The notes: a model not told the origin generated them from the sequence alone. 64,000 nucleotides of DNA from Pseudopedobacter sp038237895 (GCA_038237895.1 JBBRYE010000001.1:13014-77013), one strand, 5' to 3'. Numbered from the stretch's first letter, positions 27,859 to 35,881 are shown. Program-made: numbers and translations.

Positions 27859-28293
27859 TTAATCTTTTATTATTTTTAAATCGGCAGTATTTAAGATATT
27901 TTTAAAATTTATGTTTTGCAGACCGTTATAGAGAACCTTGTCTCCTGTCCATAAGTTTGCTTTTAGATGGATTGATAAGGCAATAAAATCTATGTCAAAT
28001 GGGTCTATATTATTGACTAAATTTTCAGCTAATTCCCATGTTTCTTTTGGAATTAATTCTTCATTGATAAATGTGATTTTAGAAATTATTCTTATATATG
28101 ATTCGAGAAGATTACCCTCAGACAATTTTGATATTTTTATCAACTTCCCCCAATGTCTTGTAATTTCAATTTTCATGTATCCAGTACTGAAAAATTCAAA
28201 CTGGTTATTTGAGTCGAAGAAAATCTCACCAATAGTATTTTGAGAATTAATAAGTAGGCTAAAAACTATATTAGTATCTACTACAATTTTCAT
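27859..28293 (-). CDS. PIN-domain ribonuclease, probable toxin
   Basis: Probable toxin nuclease of a type II toxin-antitoxin pair. The 144 residues start KIVVDTNIVFSLL with catalytic Asp6, carry the central acidic cluster NIDPFDIDFIALSIHLKA and the downstream LWTGDKVLY with another conserved Asp. Its ATG overlaps the stop of the small upstream gene by 4 bases, the usual antitoxin-first order. The pair lies between hemL and hemB, 18 bases from hemL. Target RNA unknown. Confidence 0.82.
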   Translation of the reverse strand: MKIVVDTNIVFSLLINSQNTIGEIFFDSNNQFEFFSTGYMKIEITRHWGKLIKISKLSEGNLLESYIRIISKITFINEELIPKETWELAENLVNNIDPFDIDFIALSIHLKANLWTGDKVLYNGLQNINFKNILNTADLKIIKD

Positions 28294-28493
28294 TTATTAA
28301 ATCGATGTTTATTATCTGCCCACCAACTTGATTTTGCCTCCTTAGCCAAGGCATCCACATCCTCCTGAGTTGCTTTAGATTTAGATGTTGCCTCTCTGTA
28401 GCTCAAATAGTTTATAAATTCTTGTAGTCCTTCAACATCATCTTCCGCAGGAATACGAATAATTATCTCATCTTTAGTTCTTTCAATTACCAT
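28290..28493 (-). CDS. Small probable antitoxin of the PIN pair
   Basis: 67 residues; no named family recognised with certainty. The N-terminus VIERTKDEIIIRIPAED is beta-rich, followed by a helical region (VEGLQEFINYLSYREATSK) and a C-terminus rich in Lys, Asp and Trp that could bind the toxin. Position upstream of, and overlapping, a PIN nuclease by ATGA is the main evidence. Confidence 0.72.
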   Translation of the reverse strand: MVIERTKDEIIIRIPAEDDVEGLQEFINYLSYREATSKSKATQEDVDALAKEAKSSWWADNKHRFNK

Positions 28494-28531
28494 CTCCTTT
28501 ATTTTTAATACTAATTTAGCAAATTAAGGAT

Positions 28532-29500
28532 TCATATCCATTTATTTTCTAGCACTTCTTTGGCGTGATAAGTTAAAATCACATCAGCACCGGCTCTTTT
28601 AATGCACATCAGTTTTTCTGCAATTGCTCTTTGATCTAGCCAACCTCTTTCTATTGCTGCTTTAACCATGGCATATTCGCCGCTTACATTATAGGCCGCA
28701 ATTGGTAAATCGAAATTATCTTTTAATAATTTGATGATATCTAAATAAGTTGTGGCTGGTTTTACCATCAAAAAATCTGCTCCTTCTTGTGTATCCAAAG
28801 TTGCTTCAATTAAAGCTTCTCTTTGGTTTGCGGGATTCATTTGATAGGATTTTTTATCGCCAAATTTTGGAGCCGAGTTTAGCGCATCTCTAAACGGGCC
28901 GTAAAATGCACTCGCATATTTAGCAGTATAAGACATGATAGAAACATTGGTAAAACCATTTTCATCCAAAGCTTCACGGATGTAACGCACCCTGCCATCC
29001 ATCATATCTGAAGGAGCAATAATATCTGCACCTGCTTTTGCTTGTGCAACAGACATATCGGCTAAGATTTTTAAAGTTTTATCGTTAACAATTTCTCCGT
29101 TTTCTACCAAACCATCATGCCCATCAGAACTGTATGGATCCATTGCAACATCAGTTACCACGCAAGCTTCTGGGAAATTTGCTTTTACTTCTTTAATTGC
29201 CCTTAGGTATAATCCATTTTCATTTATGCTTTCTGAAGCGGTTTTGTCCTTTAAACTTTCTTCTAAATTTGGAAATAAATCGAAAGATTTTAATCCCAAT
29301 TTAAGACAACTTTCTACCTCACGTAATAAATTATCAATAGAATATCTATAAATGCCAGGCATAGAAGACACTTCCGTTTTCAGATTTTTTCCATCGATAA
29401 TGAACAATGGGAAAATAAAATCTGAAGCGTGAAGATGGGTTTCTTGAACCATATCTCTAATTACTTGTGATTTCCTATTTCTTCTTGGTCTTTGTAACAT
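28532..29500 (-). CDS. hemB: Delta-aminolevulinic acid dehydratase (porphobilinogen synthase)
   Basis: Condenses two 5-aminolevulinate molecules to porphobilinogen. In 322 residues the two active-site lysines are visible (SIMSYTAKYASAFYGPF and FLMVKPATTYLDI). The metal-site loop reads TDVAMDPYSSDGHDG: aspartates stand where zinc enzymes have cysteines, so this is the Mg2+ type. A 38-base gap separates it from the antitoxin gene downstream. The 178-base gap upstream to hemCD carries palindromic repeats. Confidence 0.96.
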   Translation of the reverse strand: MLQRPRRNRKSQVIRDMVQETHLHASDFIFPLFIIDGKNLKTEVSSMPGIYRYSIDNLLREVESCLKLGLKSFDLFPNLEESLKDKTASESINENGLYLRAIKEVKANFPEACVVTDVAMDPYSSDGHDGLVENGEIVNDKTLKILADMSVAQAKAGADIIAPSDMMDGRVRYIREALDENGFTNVSIMSYTAKYASAFYGPFRDALNSAPKFGDKKSYQMNPANQREALIEATLDTQEGADFLMVKPATTYLDIIKLLKDNFDLPIAAYNVSGEYAMVKAAIERGWLDQRAIAEKLMCIKRAGADVILTYHAKEVLENKWI

Positions 29501-29553
29501 TTTGTTTTTTTGTCTTCTTGATTGCAGTGTTTGCTAATTATTTAATTCCATAG

Positions 29554-29569
29554 TTCGTGTCCTCACGAA
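29554..29569. repeat. Short palindrome TTCGTG-TCCT-CACGAA
   Basis: A 6-bp stem with a TCCT loop, the reverse complement of the AGGA loop in the related hairpin 32 bases further on. The two form an inverted pair in the hemB-hemCD gap. Confidence 0.55.
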
Positions 29570-29600
29570 ACATATCTTTAACATTTTAATTAAATATTTC

Positions 29601-29620
29601 GGTTCGTGAGGACACGAACC
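29601..29620. repeat. Palindrome GGTTCGTG-AGGA-CACGAACC
   Basis: Perfect 8-bp stem with loop AGGA, preceded by TTTC and followed by GAGGT. A second member at 40597-40616 differs at two stem positions with matching changes on the other arm, so the hairpin itself is conserved. Confidence 0.65.
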
Positions 29621-29678
29621 GAGGTACAGAACATTTACTACTGCTTATGTCTTTGCTCTTGATTCTTTGTTCTTGATT

Positions 29679-31271
29679 TTACAAAACGTCTATTCCAAAA
29701 ACTACTTCCGCCAAACCAATCTCATCCGGCGAAGCAGCTAAAATATATTTAACGCCCATTTCATCAAACTTTTGGCCAGTAGATTTCCCAATTGAAACTA
29801 CTTGTTGTCCGGGTTCTAAAAGATTTTCTTCAAAATAAGCCTCCACGTTAGATGGACTTGTAAACACCAAGACGTCGGCAAAAGTTTGTTCTACCTCTTC
29901 CTCTAAAATGGTTTCATAAATTATTAATTCTATAATTTTTGTATCTGCTGATAATTCTTTTTGGATACTTTTTAAAGAATCTTTAGCTAGCGGAAAAAGG
30001 ATGGTTTGTCCGTTTGCTATTTCTGCAAATTCTTTTGCAATGTCTGCTGTATCGCTATTTTCGCCAACAAAAGAAACCTGTTTACCCAAATTTTTCAGGG
30101 ATTCTTCCGATCCTCTACCAACTACACCAAATTTTACATCTTTGGGCAAAAGAGGTTCTAGCTTAAAAAAATATTCTATACCATTTTTACTACTAAAGAA
30201 AATCCAATCAACTTGTTTTAAGATATATGAATCTAATTTGTGGATAGTTGGCACTGTTCTAATTAAAGATCTGTCTTCAATTTTTATTTGATGTTTTTCT
30301 AAAGCTTTTCTAAAATAACTATACTCACTAAGTTCCCTAGAAATGAAAACCGATTTTGGTATTTTTCTATTTGCGATATCAAACTTTGCTAAGATTTTTT
30401 CAGCCAAACCCTCCGTGGTATTTGAGGTGTAATATAACCTATCCGGAAATCCATCATGATCTAAAGATTTGGTTGTCCAGGTATGGAAAATACCTTCATC
30501 ATCTTTTTCACAATAGCAACCTAAAGGCATGTGGCAACCACCATCAAAAAGATTTAAAACTTTACGTTCCACACCAATTTGCTCGGCAACTTCTTTATTA
30601 TTTATATGTTGAAGAATTTCAAATAAATCTTTATCGTTTTCTCGGATTTGGATAGCTAAAACGCCTTGTGCTGGTGAGGGAACCATTTCTGCAGTGGGTT
30701 CAATCTCTTCGACGTAAAATTCTGACAAATCTATATTTAACCTGGAAACACCAGCTTTTGCCATAATGATGGCATCATATTTTTCATCTCGGAGTTTTTG
30801 GATGCGAGTAGGAACGTTGCCACGCAAATTTTCAAACTCTAAATCAGGGCGAATGGCATGTAATTGTGACTGCCTTCTGTTAGATGATGTACCAACAGTA
30901 CCATTATGTTTTACAGAAAGTTTTTTTGTAGCATCTACACAATCTTTTAAAATTATAATGATTTCTGAAGGGTCTTCTCGATCAGATACTGCGGCAATAA
31001 TTAACCCTTCTGGATTTTTTGTGGGCAAATCTTTATGAGAATGTACAGCCAAATCTATACTGCCATCTAGTAATTGCTCTTCTAATTCTTTAGTAAAAAA
31101 ACCTTTTCCCTCTAATTTGTCTAAACGAAGATTTAAAATGTTATCTCCTTGGGTTTTAATAATTTTTAGCTCGGTATTGACCTTAATTTTTGCCAATTCT
31201 GCCTTTACAAAGTTTGCTTGCCACAATGCTAAATCACTCCCTCGGGTACCAATGGTAATTGTTCTGTCCAA
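29679..31271 (-). CDS. hemC: Fused hydroxymethylbilane synthase / uroporphyrinogen-III synthase
   Basis: One protein carrying two consecutive haem steps. Residues 1-305 are HemC: ITIGTRGSDLALWQANFV, VGTSSNRRQSQL, LRGNVPTRIQKL and the dipyrromethane-cofactor cysteine in LFDGGCHMPLG. Residues about 310-530 are HemD: SVFISRELSEYSYFRKAL, DWIFFSSKNGIEYFF and VLVFTSPSNVEAYF. The start codon is TTG (31269-31271); no in-frame ATG lies just upstream, and MDRTITIGTRGS fits the family start. Relatives usually keep the two enzymes separate. No hemA follows upstream, where a repeat element and a CsbD-like gene stand. Confidence 0.93.
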   Translation of the reverse strand: MDRTITIGTRGSDLALWQANFVKAELAKIKVNTELKIIKTQGDNILNLRLDKLEGKGFFTKELEEQLLDGSIDLAVHSHKDLPTKNPEGLIIAAVSDREDPSEIIIILKDCVDATKKLSVKHNGTVGTSSNRRQSQLHAIRPDLEFENLRGNVPTRIQKLRDEKYDAIIMAKAGVSRLNIDLSEFYVEEIEPTAEMVPSPAQGVLAIQIRENDKDLFEILQHINNKEVAEQIGVERKVLNLFDGGCHMPLGCYCEKDDEGIFHTWTTKSLDHDGFPDRLYYTSNTTEGLAEKILAKFDIANRKIPKSVFISRELSEYSYFRKALEKHQIKIEDRSLIRTVPTIHKLDSYILKQVDWIFFSSKNGIEYFFKLEPLLPKDVKFGVVGRGSEESLKNLGKQVSFVGENSDTADIAKEFAEIANGQTILFPLAKDSLKSIQKELSADTKIIELIIYETILEEEVEQTFADVLVFTSPSNVEAYFEENLLEPGQQVVSIGKSTGQKFDEMGVKYILAASPDEIGLAEVVFGIDVL

Positions 31272-31434
31272 TTTTATTTGATTTATTGCACAAAAATAAA
31301 ATTAAAGAAATGGTTTAGGGTGTTTAGCTGGTTTTAATTGTATCTATTGACAATGTTATGAAGAAGAAGAGTTTGTGGGATATTAAAAGTACTCCTTATT
31401 GTTGTGTTTAACCTATAAAATGAAAACCTAATAA

Positions 31435-31462
31435 CGTCATGTCTCCTTTCGTTGACATGACG
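31435..31462. repeat. Palindrome CGTCATGTC / GACATGACG with T-run
   Basis: Perfect 9-bp stem with a ten-base loop, followed on the plus strand by GG... T8. It looks like an intrinsic terminator for plus-strand transcripts, but no plus-strand gene precedes it. A similar palindrome is at 15183, so it is more likely a dispersed repeat. Confidence 0.5.
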
Positions 31463-31470
31463 GTTTTTTT

Positions 31471-31549
31471 GCGTTAGGGATAGAAACGGCAGCTTTTTGC
31501 CCGCCTTCTGGCGGACAAAAACTATAGTGGATAGCCCGTTAAAACGCCC
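31471..31549 (+). repeat. GCGTTAGGGAT-type hairpin element, copy C
   Basis: Opens GCGTTAGGGATAGAAACGGC and ends TATAGTGGATAGCCCGTTAA then AACGCCCAAATAAA. The apex is the small hairpin CCGCC-TTCT-GGCGG (31501-31514). It sits between the start of hemCD and the end of the CsbD-like gene. Confidence 0.75.
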
Positions 31550-31557
31550 AAATAAAA

Positions 31558-31791
31558 TTACAACCTATTATTTTTGATGTTTAATAGACCTTTTTTTAAG
31601 GTAAAAACAATGTATTCGCGTTTTCTGTGCAAACGTTCTTGTAAGTGAGTGATGAGTTTTTCTTCTTGGCCAGCTTCAAATATCAAATCATCATCAGCTA
31701 AATGATTGTACTTTCTTTGAAGCTTTATTTTTAATCTGTCCCAGTGTTGGTTACTGATGGTAATTTCTGCCATGATATTTATTTGCTGCAA
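31558..31791 (-). CDS. CsbD-like general stress protein
   Basis: Small soluble protein of the CsbD/YjbJ-like group, associated with general stress in other bacteria; molecular role unknown. The conserved part is HWDRLKIKLQRKYNHLADDD then LIFEAGQEEKLITHLQERL. Met7 (ATG at 31771-31773, MAEITISNQ) is the more likely start, giving 71 residues. The C-terminus KKGLLNIKNNRL is basic. Confidence 0.65.
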   Translation of the reverse strand: MQQINIMAEITISNQHWDRLKIKLQRKYNHLADDDLIFEAGQEEKLITHLQERLHRKREYIVFTLKKGLLNIKNNRL

Positions 31792-31854
31792 AAATAGCAG
31801 ATAGATTGTGATTTGAGAAATTTAAGCGTTTTAATTTTAATCTGACTAGACATC

Positions 31855-33369
31855 TTAGGTTCTATTTTCATTAATTTGACTAGCGTCTCCTATGTTTACA
31901 TGCTTTTTTAAGATACGTTTTCCTTCTTTTTTTACGGCTTGGGTTTTTCTTAGACCATAAATAATATCACTTGCGTACTTTCTGCTTTCTTCTATATCCA
32001 CAATAGGAAATGGATATGTTTCACCAATTTTACAATGATAAAGTTCTTGTTCCATTTGACTAAGTTTCCAGGGTTCGTAAATTAAATTTGAAGGAATATT
32101 ATTTAATTCGGGTAGCCATTGCTTTACAAAAACGCCATCAACATCATGCTCTTCTGCGTTTTTAATTGGGTTATATATTCTAATGGTGTTAACGCCGGTT
32201 ACGCCAGCTTGCATTTGAATCTGCGGATAATGAATGCCTGGTTCATAATCTAAAAATTGTTTGGCCAAGAAGAAACCGAGTTCTTGCCAATCCTGCCATA
32301 AATTAAAAGTAAAAAAAGAAACCACCATTGCTCGCATTCTAAAATTGATATAACCCGTAGCTACCAAGCATCGCATACAGGCATCAATTAGCGGAACACC
32401 AGTTTTACCTTCTTCCCATGCCTTGATAAATTTTAAGTTTTTTGGTTTTATTAACGCATCATACCCTTTATTTACATTAGAGAACTCCATGCTACATTCG
32501 CTTTCAAATTTTTGTATGAAATGGCAATGCCAATGTAATCGTGATAAGAAATTTGAAAGATCTCTTTTGTTATTTGAGGCTTTATAATGTTGCCTAGTAT
32601 AGCGATAAACCATTCTCATTGAAATGTTTCCGTATGCCAAATAAGGCGATAGCCGACTGCAACTCTTTCTGCTTAATGCTGGTTTAGAAATGTGTTTACT
32701 GTAATTTTTATGTCGCTCTTTTACAAAGGTTTCCAAATATCGCCAGGCAAAGGTTTCGCCGCCAGGTTGGAAATTTTTGTTTGATGTGGTAATTTCTGCA
32801 GATAAACTTTCTCCTTTAAATGATTGATAAAAATCGGTGCTAAGCTTAATAATATTCCAATTGGTTTCTTCAACAAATTTGGGAAATTCACACATTTTTT
32901 CTTCCCATTTTTGCTGCCAGTTTTTTCTGGATTTCAAGCCTCTTATTACGCCAAACTGTTGGTATTGATTCCAAATAATCCCTTCTTTATCGCAAAATTT
33001 TTGAACACAAATGTCTCTATCGAAAGTGATTTTATTTCCGGTTTCTTGATGGGAAAAAATTTGCTGAATCTGATATTGAGTTTGGATGGTTTTTAAAACG
33101 GTTTCAATTTCTTGATGAAAGATATAGATTTCGCTGTGAAGCTCTTTAAGCTTGATTTGCATATCCATTAAGGATTGATAAACAAAGCGCCAATGTCTAA
33201 CATCACTATCGGCGTAAGCCATGACCGAAGGCTCAAAGCAATAGATCAACAAAATAGGTAGATCACTTTTTTGGGCAAAATACAAAGCTTCATTATCGGT
33301 AAAACGAAGGTCTCGTTTAAACCAAACAATGTTGATTTTTTCTTTGGTTGGGCTTTCTTTTCTGATCAT
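31855..33369 (-). CDS. Photolyase/cryptochrome family flavoprotein
   Basis: Light-dependent DNA repair enzyme or blue-light receptor. In 504 residues: an N-terminal photolyase alpha/beta domain (INIVWFKRDLRFTDNEAL, about 12-140) and a C-terminal FAD-binding helical domain with GKTGVPLIDACMRCLVATGY, INFRMRAMVVSFFTFNLW and NTIRIYNPIKNAEEHDVDG. The segment QIQMQAGVTGVNTIR replaces the WQWVAGSGADAAPYFR seen in class I CPD photolyases, so the subclass and whether it repairs CPD or 6-4 lesions are open. It stands alone, with a 63-base gap to the CsbD-like gene. Confidence 0.87.
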   Translation of the reverse strand: MIRKESPTKEKINIVWFKRDLRFTDNEALYFAQKSDLPILLIYCFEPSVMAYADSDVRHWRFVYQSLMDMQIKLKELHSEIYIFHQEIETVLKTIQTQYQIQQIFSHQETGNKITFDRDICVQKFCDKEGIIWNQYQQFGVIRGLKSRKNWQQKWEEKMCEFPKFVEETNWNIIKLSTDFYQSFKGESLSAEITTSNKNFQPGGETFAWRYLETFVKERHKNYSKHISKPALSRKSCSRLSPYLAYGNISMRMVYRYTRQHYKASNNKRDLSNFLSRLHWHCHFIQKFESECSMEFSNVNKGYDALIKPKNLKFIKAWEEGKTGVPLIDACMRCLVATGYINFRMRAMVVSFFTFNLWQDWQELGFFLAKQFLDYEPGIHYPQIQMQAGVTGVNTIRIYNPIKNAEEHDVDGVFVKQWLPELNNIPSNLIYEPWKLSQMEQELYHCKIGETYPFPIVDIEESRKYASDIIYGLRKTQAVKKEGKRILKKHVNIGDASQINENRT

Positions 33370-33432
33370 TTACGAATTAAGAAAAGAGAATTTTTAGATA
33401 GATTGTTTTGCTGATGCAGATTTTATTGAAAC

Positions 33433-33460
33433 AAAAAAACTCCAAAATTCGGAGAGTTTT
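33433..33460 (-). terminator. Intrinsic terminator after the thioredoxin-like gene
   Basis: On the minus strand AAAACTCTCC and GGAGTTTT pair with one bulge, followed by a T-run, about 20 bases past the stop codon at 33479. Confidence 0.65.
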
Positions 33461-33478
33461 CATTTATTTTTTTAAAAT

Positions 33479-33988
33479 TTATTTGGCTTTGTAAGTATCC
33501 GGATTAATTGCTGTAGGTGTCCATGATTGTAAAAATTCTGAAACCAGTTTTTCGCTATGTGCGCCTTTTCCATCTTCTAAGTAAGCAGAATTTTGGGTAT
33601 TTAAACGTTTTCCATTTGCATCTAAAACTACAAAAACAGGAAAACCAAAACGTTGTGGATAGCCTAGGGAAGCTAATGCCTCATCGTTCTTGTTTTCTTT
33701 ACTATAATTTACATGGAGCACCACATAATTATCATTCATGATTTTTGTGAGTTCTGGAGATTCTGTCACCAATTTATTAAACCTTAAACACCAAACACAC
33801 CAATTTCCGCCAACTTGGATGAAAACGTTTTTCCCTTCCTTTTTTGCTTTTGTTACTGCATCAGAAATTTCTTTCTTAGCATTTGCTTCTGGATTGTAAA
33901 GCTTTGGTTTTTCTGTTTCTGTTTGCGCCATTAATGTTGAAGCAGAAGCTAAAAATATGAAGGCAATTATTATTGTTTTGATTTTCAT
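33479..33988 (-). CDS. Exported thioredoxin-family protein
   Basis: Periplasmic thiol-disulfide protein. A signal peptide (MKIKTIIIAFIFLASASTLM, then AQ) precedes a thioredoxin-like domain with the redox motif in GGNWCVWCLRFNKL (CVWC) and the cis-proline region RFGFPVFVVLD. In length (169) and form it resembles the DUF255/thioredoxin_7 group. It likely reduces or isomerises disulfides in exported proteins; substrates unknown. It is monocistronic: a terminator follows. Confidence 0.86.
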   Translation of the reverse strand: MKIKTIIIAFIFLASASTLMAQTETEKPKLYNPEANAKKEISDAVTKAKKEGKNVFIQVGGNWCVWCLRFNKLVTESPELTKIMNDNYVVLHVNYSKENKNDEALASLGYPQRFGFPVFVVLDANGKRLNTQNSAYLEDGKGAHSEKLVSEFLQSWTPTAINPDTYKAK

Positions 33989-34102
33989 GAGGTGATTTTT
34001 TATGAGAAGTAAATATGGGGATTTGAAAAGGAATGTTGGTAATGATTAGGTAAGAATTCCACCGTTTTTGCTAAAAAGAAATGAAAGGGAAATATTTATA
34101 CC

Positions 34103-34621
34103 CTAATCCTTTATGCTATTAAATATTTTCTGAAAATCACTTTTAAACAGATTTTTATTATCTAATGTACTAGTGCATATTACTTTGTAAAAATTGTTTT
34201 TTGTTTCTGCAATGCCAATAAAATAATAGTAGTAAATCATGGTCTCATCGTCTAAAAAAGTAAGATCTGTACTCATAAATTTTACATCACCGTTTGTACT
34301 TTGTATAGCAGAAGCAATTTTCCTTTCTGGTTTATCTTGTAAAAAATTTTTAATAAACTGATCATAAAATTGGTTTATATCTTGATTTGCAGGGTCATCA
34401 AATAATTTTACACTTTTTCCCTCTTTAATTACATAACCAGAAACATCCTTTACCATGTTTCTAAACTGTATGGCGGCATCATTATTTAAACCTCCGGTTT
34501 TGCTCATATAATCAGGCAAATTGACCGTAAAGTCTTCCACTTTATACTTATCCATTAAGGTTTGAGCTGTTGTGGCTTTGCAGAGAATTAAAATTAGGAT
34601 TAAGGTAAGATAGCGCTTCAT
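34103..34621 (-). CDS. Exported protein of unknown function
   Basis: 172 residues with a clear signal peptide (MKRYLTLILILILCKATTAQ). No family recognised. The mature part is mixed alpha/beta, with acidic and aromatic patches (DLTFLDDETMIYYYYFIGIA) and a single Cys. The layout (short signal, about 150 residues, FQKIFNSIKD at the C-terminus) recalls small periplasmic Bacteroidota proteins. Its neighbours, a thioredoxin-like gene and the repeat island, give no functional clue. Confidence 0.68.
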   Translation of the reverse strand: MKRYLTLILILILCKATTAQTLMDKYKVEDFTVNLPDYMSKTGGLNNDAAIQFRNMVKDVSGYVIKEGKSVKLFDDPANQDINQFYDQFIKNFLQDKPERKIASAIQSTNGDVKFMSTDLTFLDDETMIYYYYFIGIAETKNNFYKVICTSTLDNKNLFKSDFQKIFNSIKD

Positions 34622-34710
34622 GATGGATTATTATAATGAGTTGAAATTAAGCATTTTGTAATGATTATTGAAATAAGATTATTTTTTTGGATAGTCAATT
34701 CTTAGTTCTA

Positions 34711-34736
34711 GCAGGGTCTCTCGTAGAGGACCCTGC
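34711..34736 (-). repeat. REP palindrome 1 (3' side of RAYT)
   Basis: 26 bases: GCAGGGTCTCTC, GTA, GAGGACCCTGC, pairing with a one-base T bulge. Same unit as the copies at 35399, 35505, 37268 and 37477 but in opposite orientation. Confidence 0.85.
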
Positions 34737-34750
34737 GCTATATAGTTTTA

Positions 34751-34790
34751 GCAGGGTCTCTCACAGAGGACCCTGCGCAGAGGACCCTGC
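34751..34790 (-). repeat. REP palindrome 2 with partial tandem duplication
   Basis: GCAGGGTCTCTC, ACA, GAGGACCCTGC, followed at once by a second right arm (GCAGAGGACCCTGC, 34777-34790), a 14-base tandem repeat. It stands 7 bases before the RAYT stop codon and 14 bases after copy 1. Confidence 0.85.
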
Positions 34791-34796
34791 GCTATT

Positions 34797-35366
34797 TTAA
34801 AATTCCATATCTAAATAATGCTTTAATAAAACCTTTTCCTTAATAACATTTTTTTTATAAAAACCCGCACTGCTATGTTCATAATCTATAAATGTTTCAG
34901 CTAACATCCACTTTCCAGAAACGGGATTGTTATGTATATAGGCTAGCTTCTGATGAAGGAAAAAATCCGTAATAATTGGTTTTGCATCAAAGGATGGTTC
35001 AAATACTTTATGTAATTGCCCTTTCTTTTTCTCAACTGCCGAACAAGCTAAACTTAATTTTAAAAGAATATCGTTTTGATTTTGAGCTTTTAATCTTTTC
35101 ACAATTTCATAAGCCATAAACCGCTTTCCGTTTGAGATGATTTTATTGAGATTGTTAGAAGTATTTAAGTGTAAAATTGCATGAATATGATTGGGCATAA
35201 TCACAAATGCGCTGGTGTCAATTGAATATTTCTCTTTAATCAAATTGAACCAATGGTAAATTAAATCATACGAGTTTGTTATTTGGAATAAAGGAATCCA
35301 GTTGAAGCAAGTAAAGGTGATGAACCAAGTTTTATAAGTAGTATCATGAATGGTTTTTATTGCCAT
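34797..35366 (-). CDS. REP-associated tyrosine transposase (RAYT, IS200-like)
   Basis: Single-strand-specific nuclease of the HUH/Y1 transposase superfamily. The 189 residues carry the metal-binding HUH motif as MPNHIHAILHL (His60, His62) and the catalytic tyrosine as Tyr143 in KLAYIHNNPVSGKW. RAYTs are domesticated relatives of IS200/IS605 enzymes that process REP palindromes; six such palindromes lie within about 2.2 kb on both sides. No terminal IS structure or cargo gene is seen. The frame is intact; a 13-codon fragment of a second copy lies at 37405. Confidence 0.88.
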   Translation of the reverse strand: MAIKTIHDTTYKTWFITFTCFNWIPLFQITNSYDLIYHWFNLIKEKYSIDTSAFVIMPNHIHAILHLNTSNNLNKIISNGKRFMAYEIVKRLKAQNQNDILLKLSLACSAVEKKKGQLHKVFEPSFDAKPIITDFFLHQKLAYIHNNPVSGKWMLAETFIDYEHSSAGFYKKNVIKEKVLLKHYLDMEF

Positions 35367-35398
35367 TTCTAAATATAATGATTTTAAGAATATTCAAC

Positions 35399-35424
35399 GC
35401 AGGGTCCTCTGCGAGAGACCCTGC
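35399..35424 (+). repeat. REP palindrome 3 (5' side of RAYT)
   Basis: GCAGGGTCCTCTGC and GAGAGACCCTGC; reverse-orientation partner of copies 1 and 2. It lies 32 bases ahead of the RAYT start codon, and this leader is repeated at 37445-37476. Confidence 0.85.
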
Positions 35425-35504
35425 TTGAACTGTGGATGTAAAACTTGAATACAAAAACCGATTGTATTGTATCTCACTGTCCAGGCAGATTCTCATTTTT
35501 TAAC
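35425..35504 (+). repeat. REP-REP spacer, repeated downstream
   Basis: The 80 bases between REP 3 and REP 4 recur at about 37294-37366 (shared words GTGGATGTAAAACTTG, ACCGATTGTATTGTATCTCA and GCAGATTCTC), so REP-spacer-REP is a composite unit, comparable in plan to BIMEs of enterobacteria. Confidence 0.7.
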
Positions 35505-35530
35505 GCAGGGTCCTCTTCGAGAGACCCTGC
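35505..35530 (+). repeat. REP palindrome 4
   Basis: GCAGGGTCCTCTTC and GAGAGACCCTGC, then TCGGGCGG. Same arms as copies 3, 5 and 6. The remaining bases to the T9SS gene hold the htpG relic and then 156 bases (35726-35881) with nothing recognised. Confidence 0.85.
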
Positions 35531-35595
35531 TCGGGCGGAATACGCTGTTTGAACAGATAACGCTGCTTGGAAAGAAAAACGAAATACTTCAACTT

Positions 35596-35725
35596 ACAAA
35601 AGCAGTCAAATCGACACCAATTAACATATCTTAGAAAGCAATGCCAAATTAAAACGCTATTTTAGCCAATACATTTTGTTCCTTTTCCTCAATATTAGAT
35701 AAAATTTGTAACCTATTTTATAATA
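35596..35725 (-). pseudogene. Decayed fragment of the htpG 3' end
   Basis: On the minus strand this segment aligns with the end of htpG at about 38556-38685 over some 130 bases: ACAAAAGCAG, TTAACAT, AGAAAGCAATGCCAAAT and TAAAATTT are shared in order and spacing. The minus-strand reading still shows the C-terminal LALLS and DLTAF words in different frames, but with stop codons and a one-base loss. It cannot code. It appears to be the remnant of a duplication, in the same orientation as htpG, 3 kb away. Confidence 0.72.
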
Positions 35726-35881
35726 CAAAATAAAAAAGGACAAATAAAATTGCTTAAATTATAAAACCGCATTGAATAAAACATCGTAAATAAGAGCGTT
35801 TGTTTTTTTAAAATTTATTTTACTTGTTTTAAAAAAAGTTGCACAATATTCAAAACTTAATTTCACTCCAAAATATCATTC

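Noticed and set aside
31435..31472. Plus-strand intrinsic terminator
   Set aside because: There is no plus-strand gene upstream, and a similar palindrome occurs at 15183; kept as a repeat.
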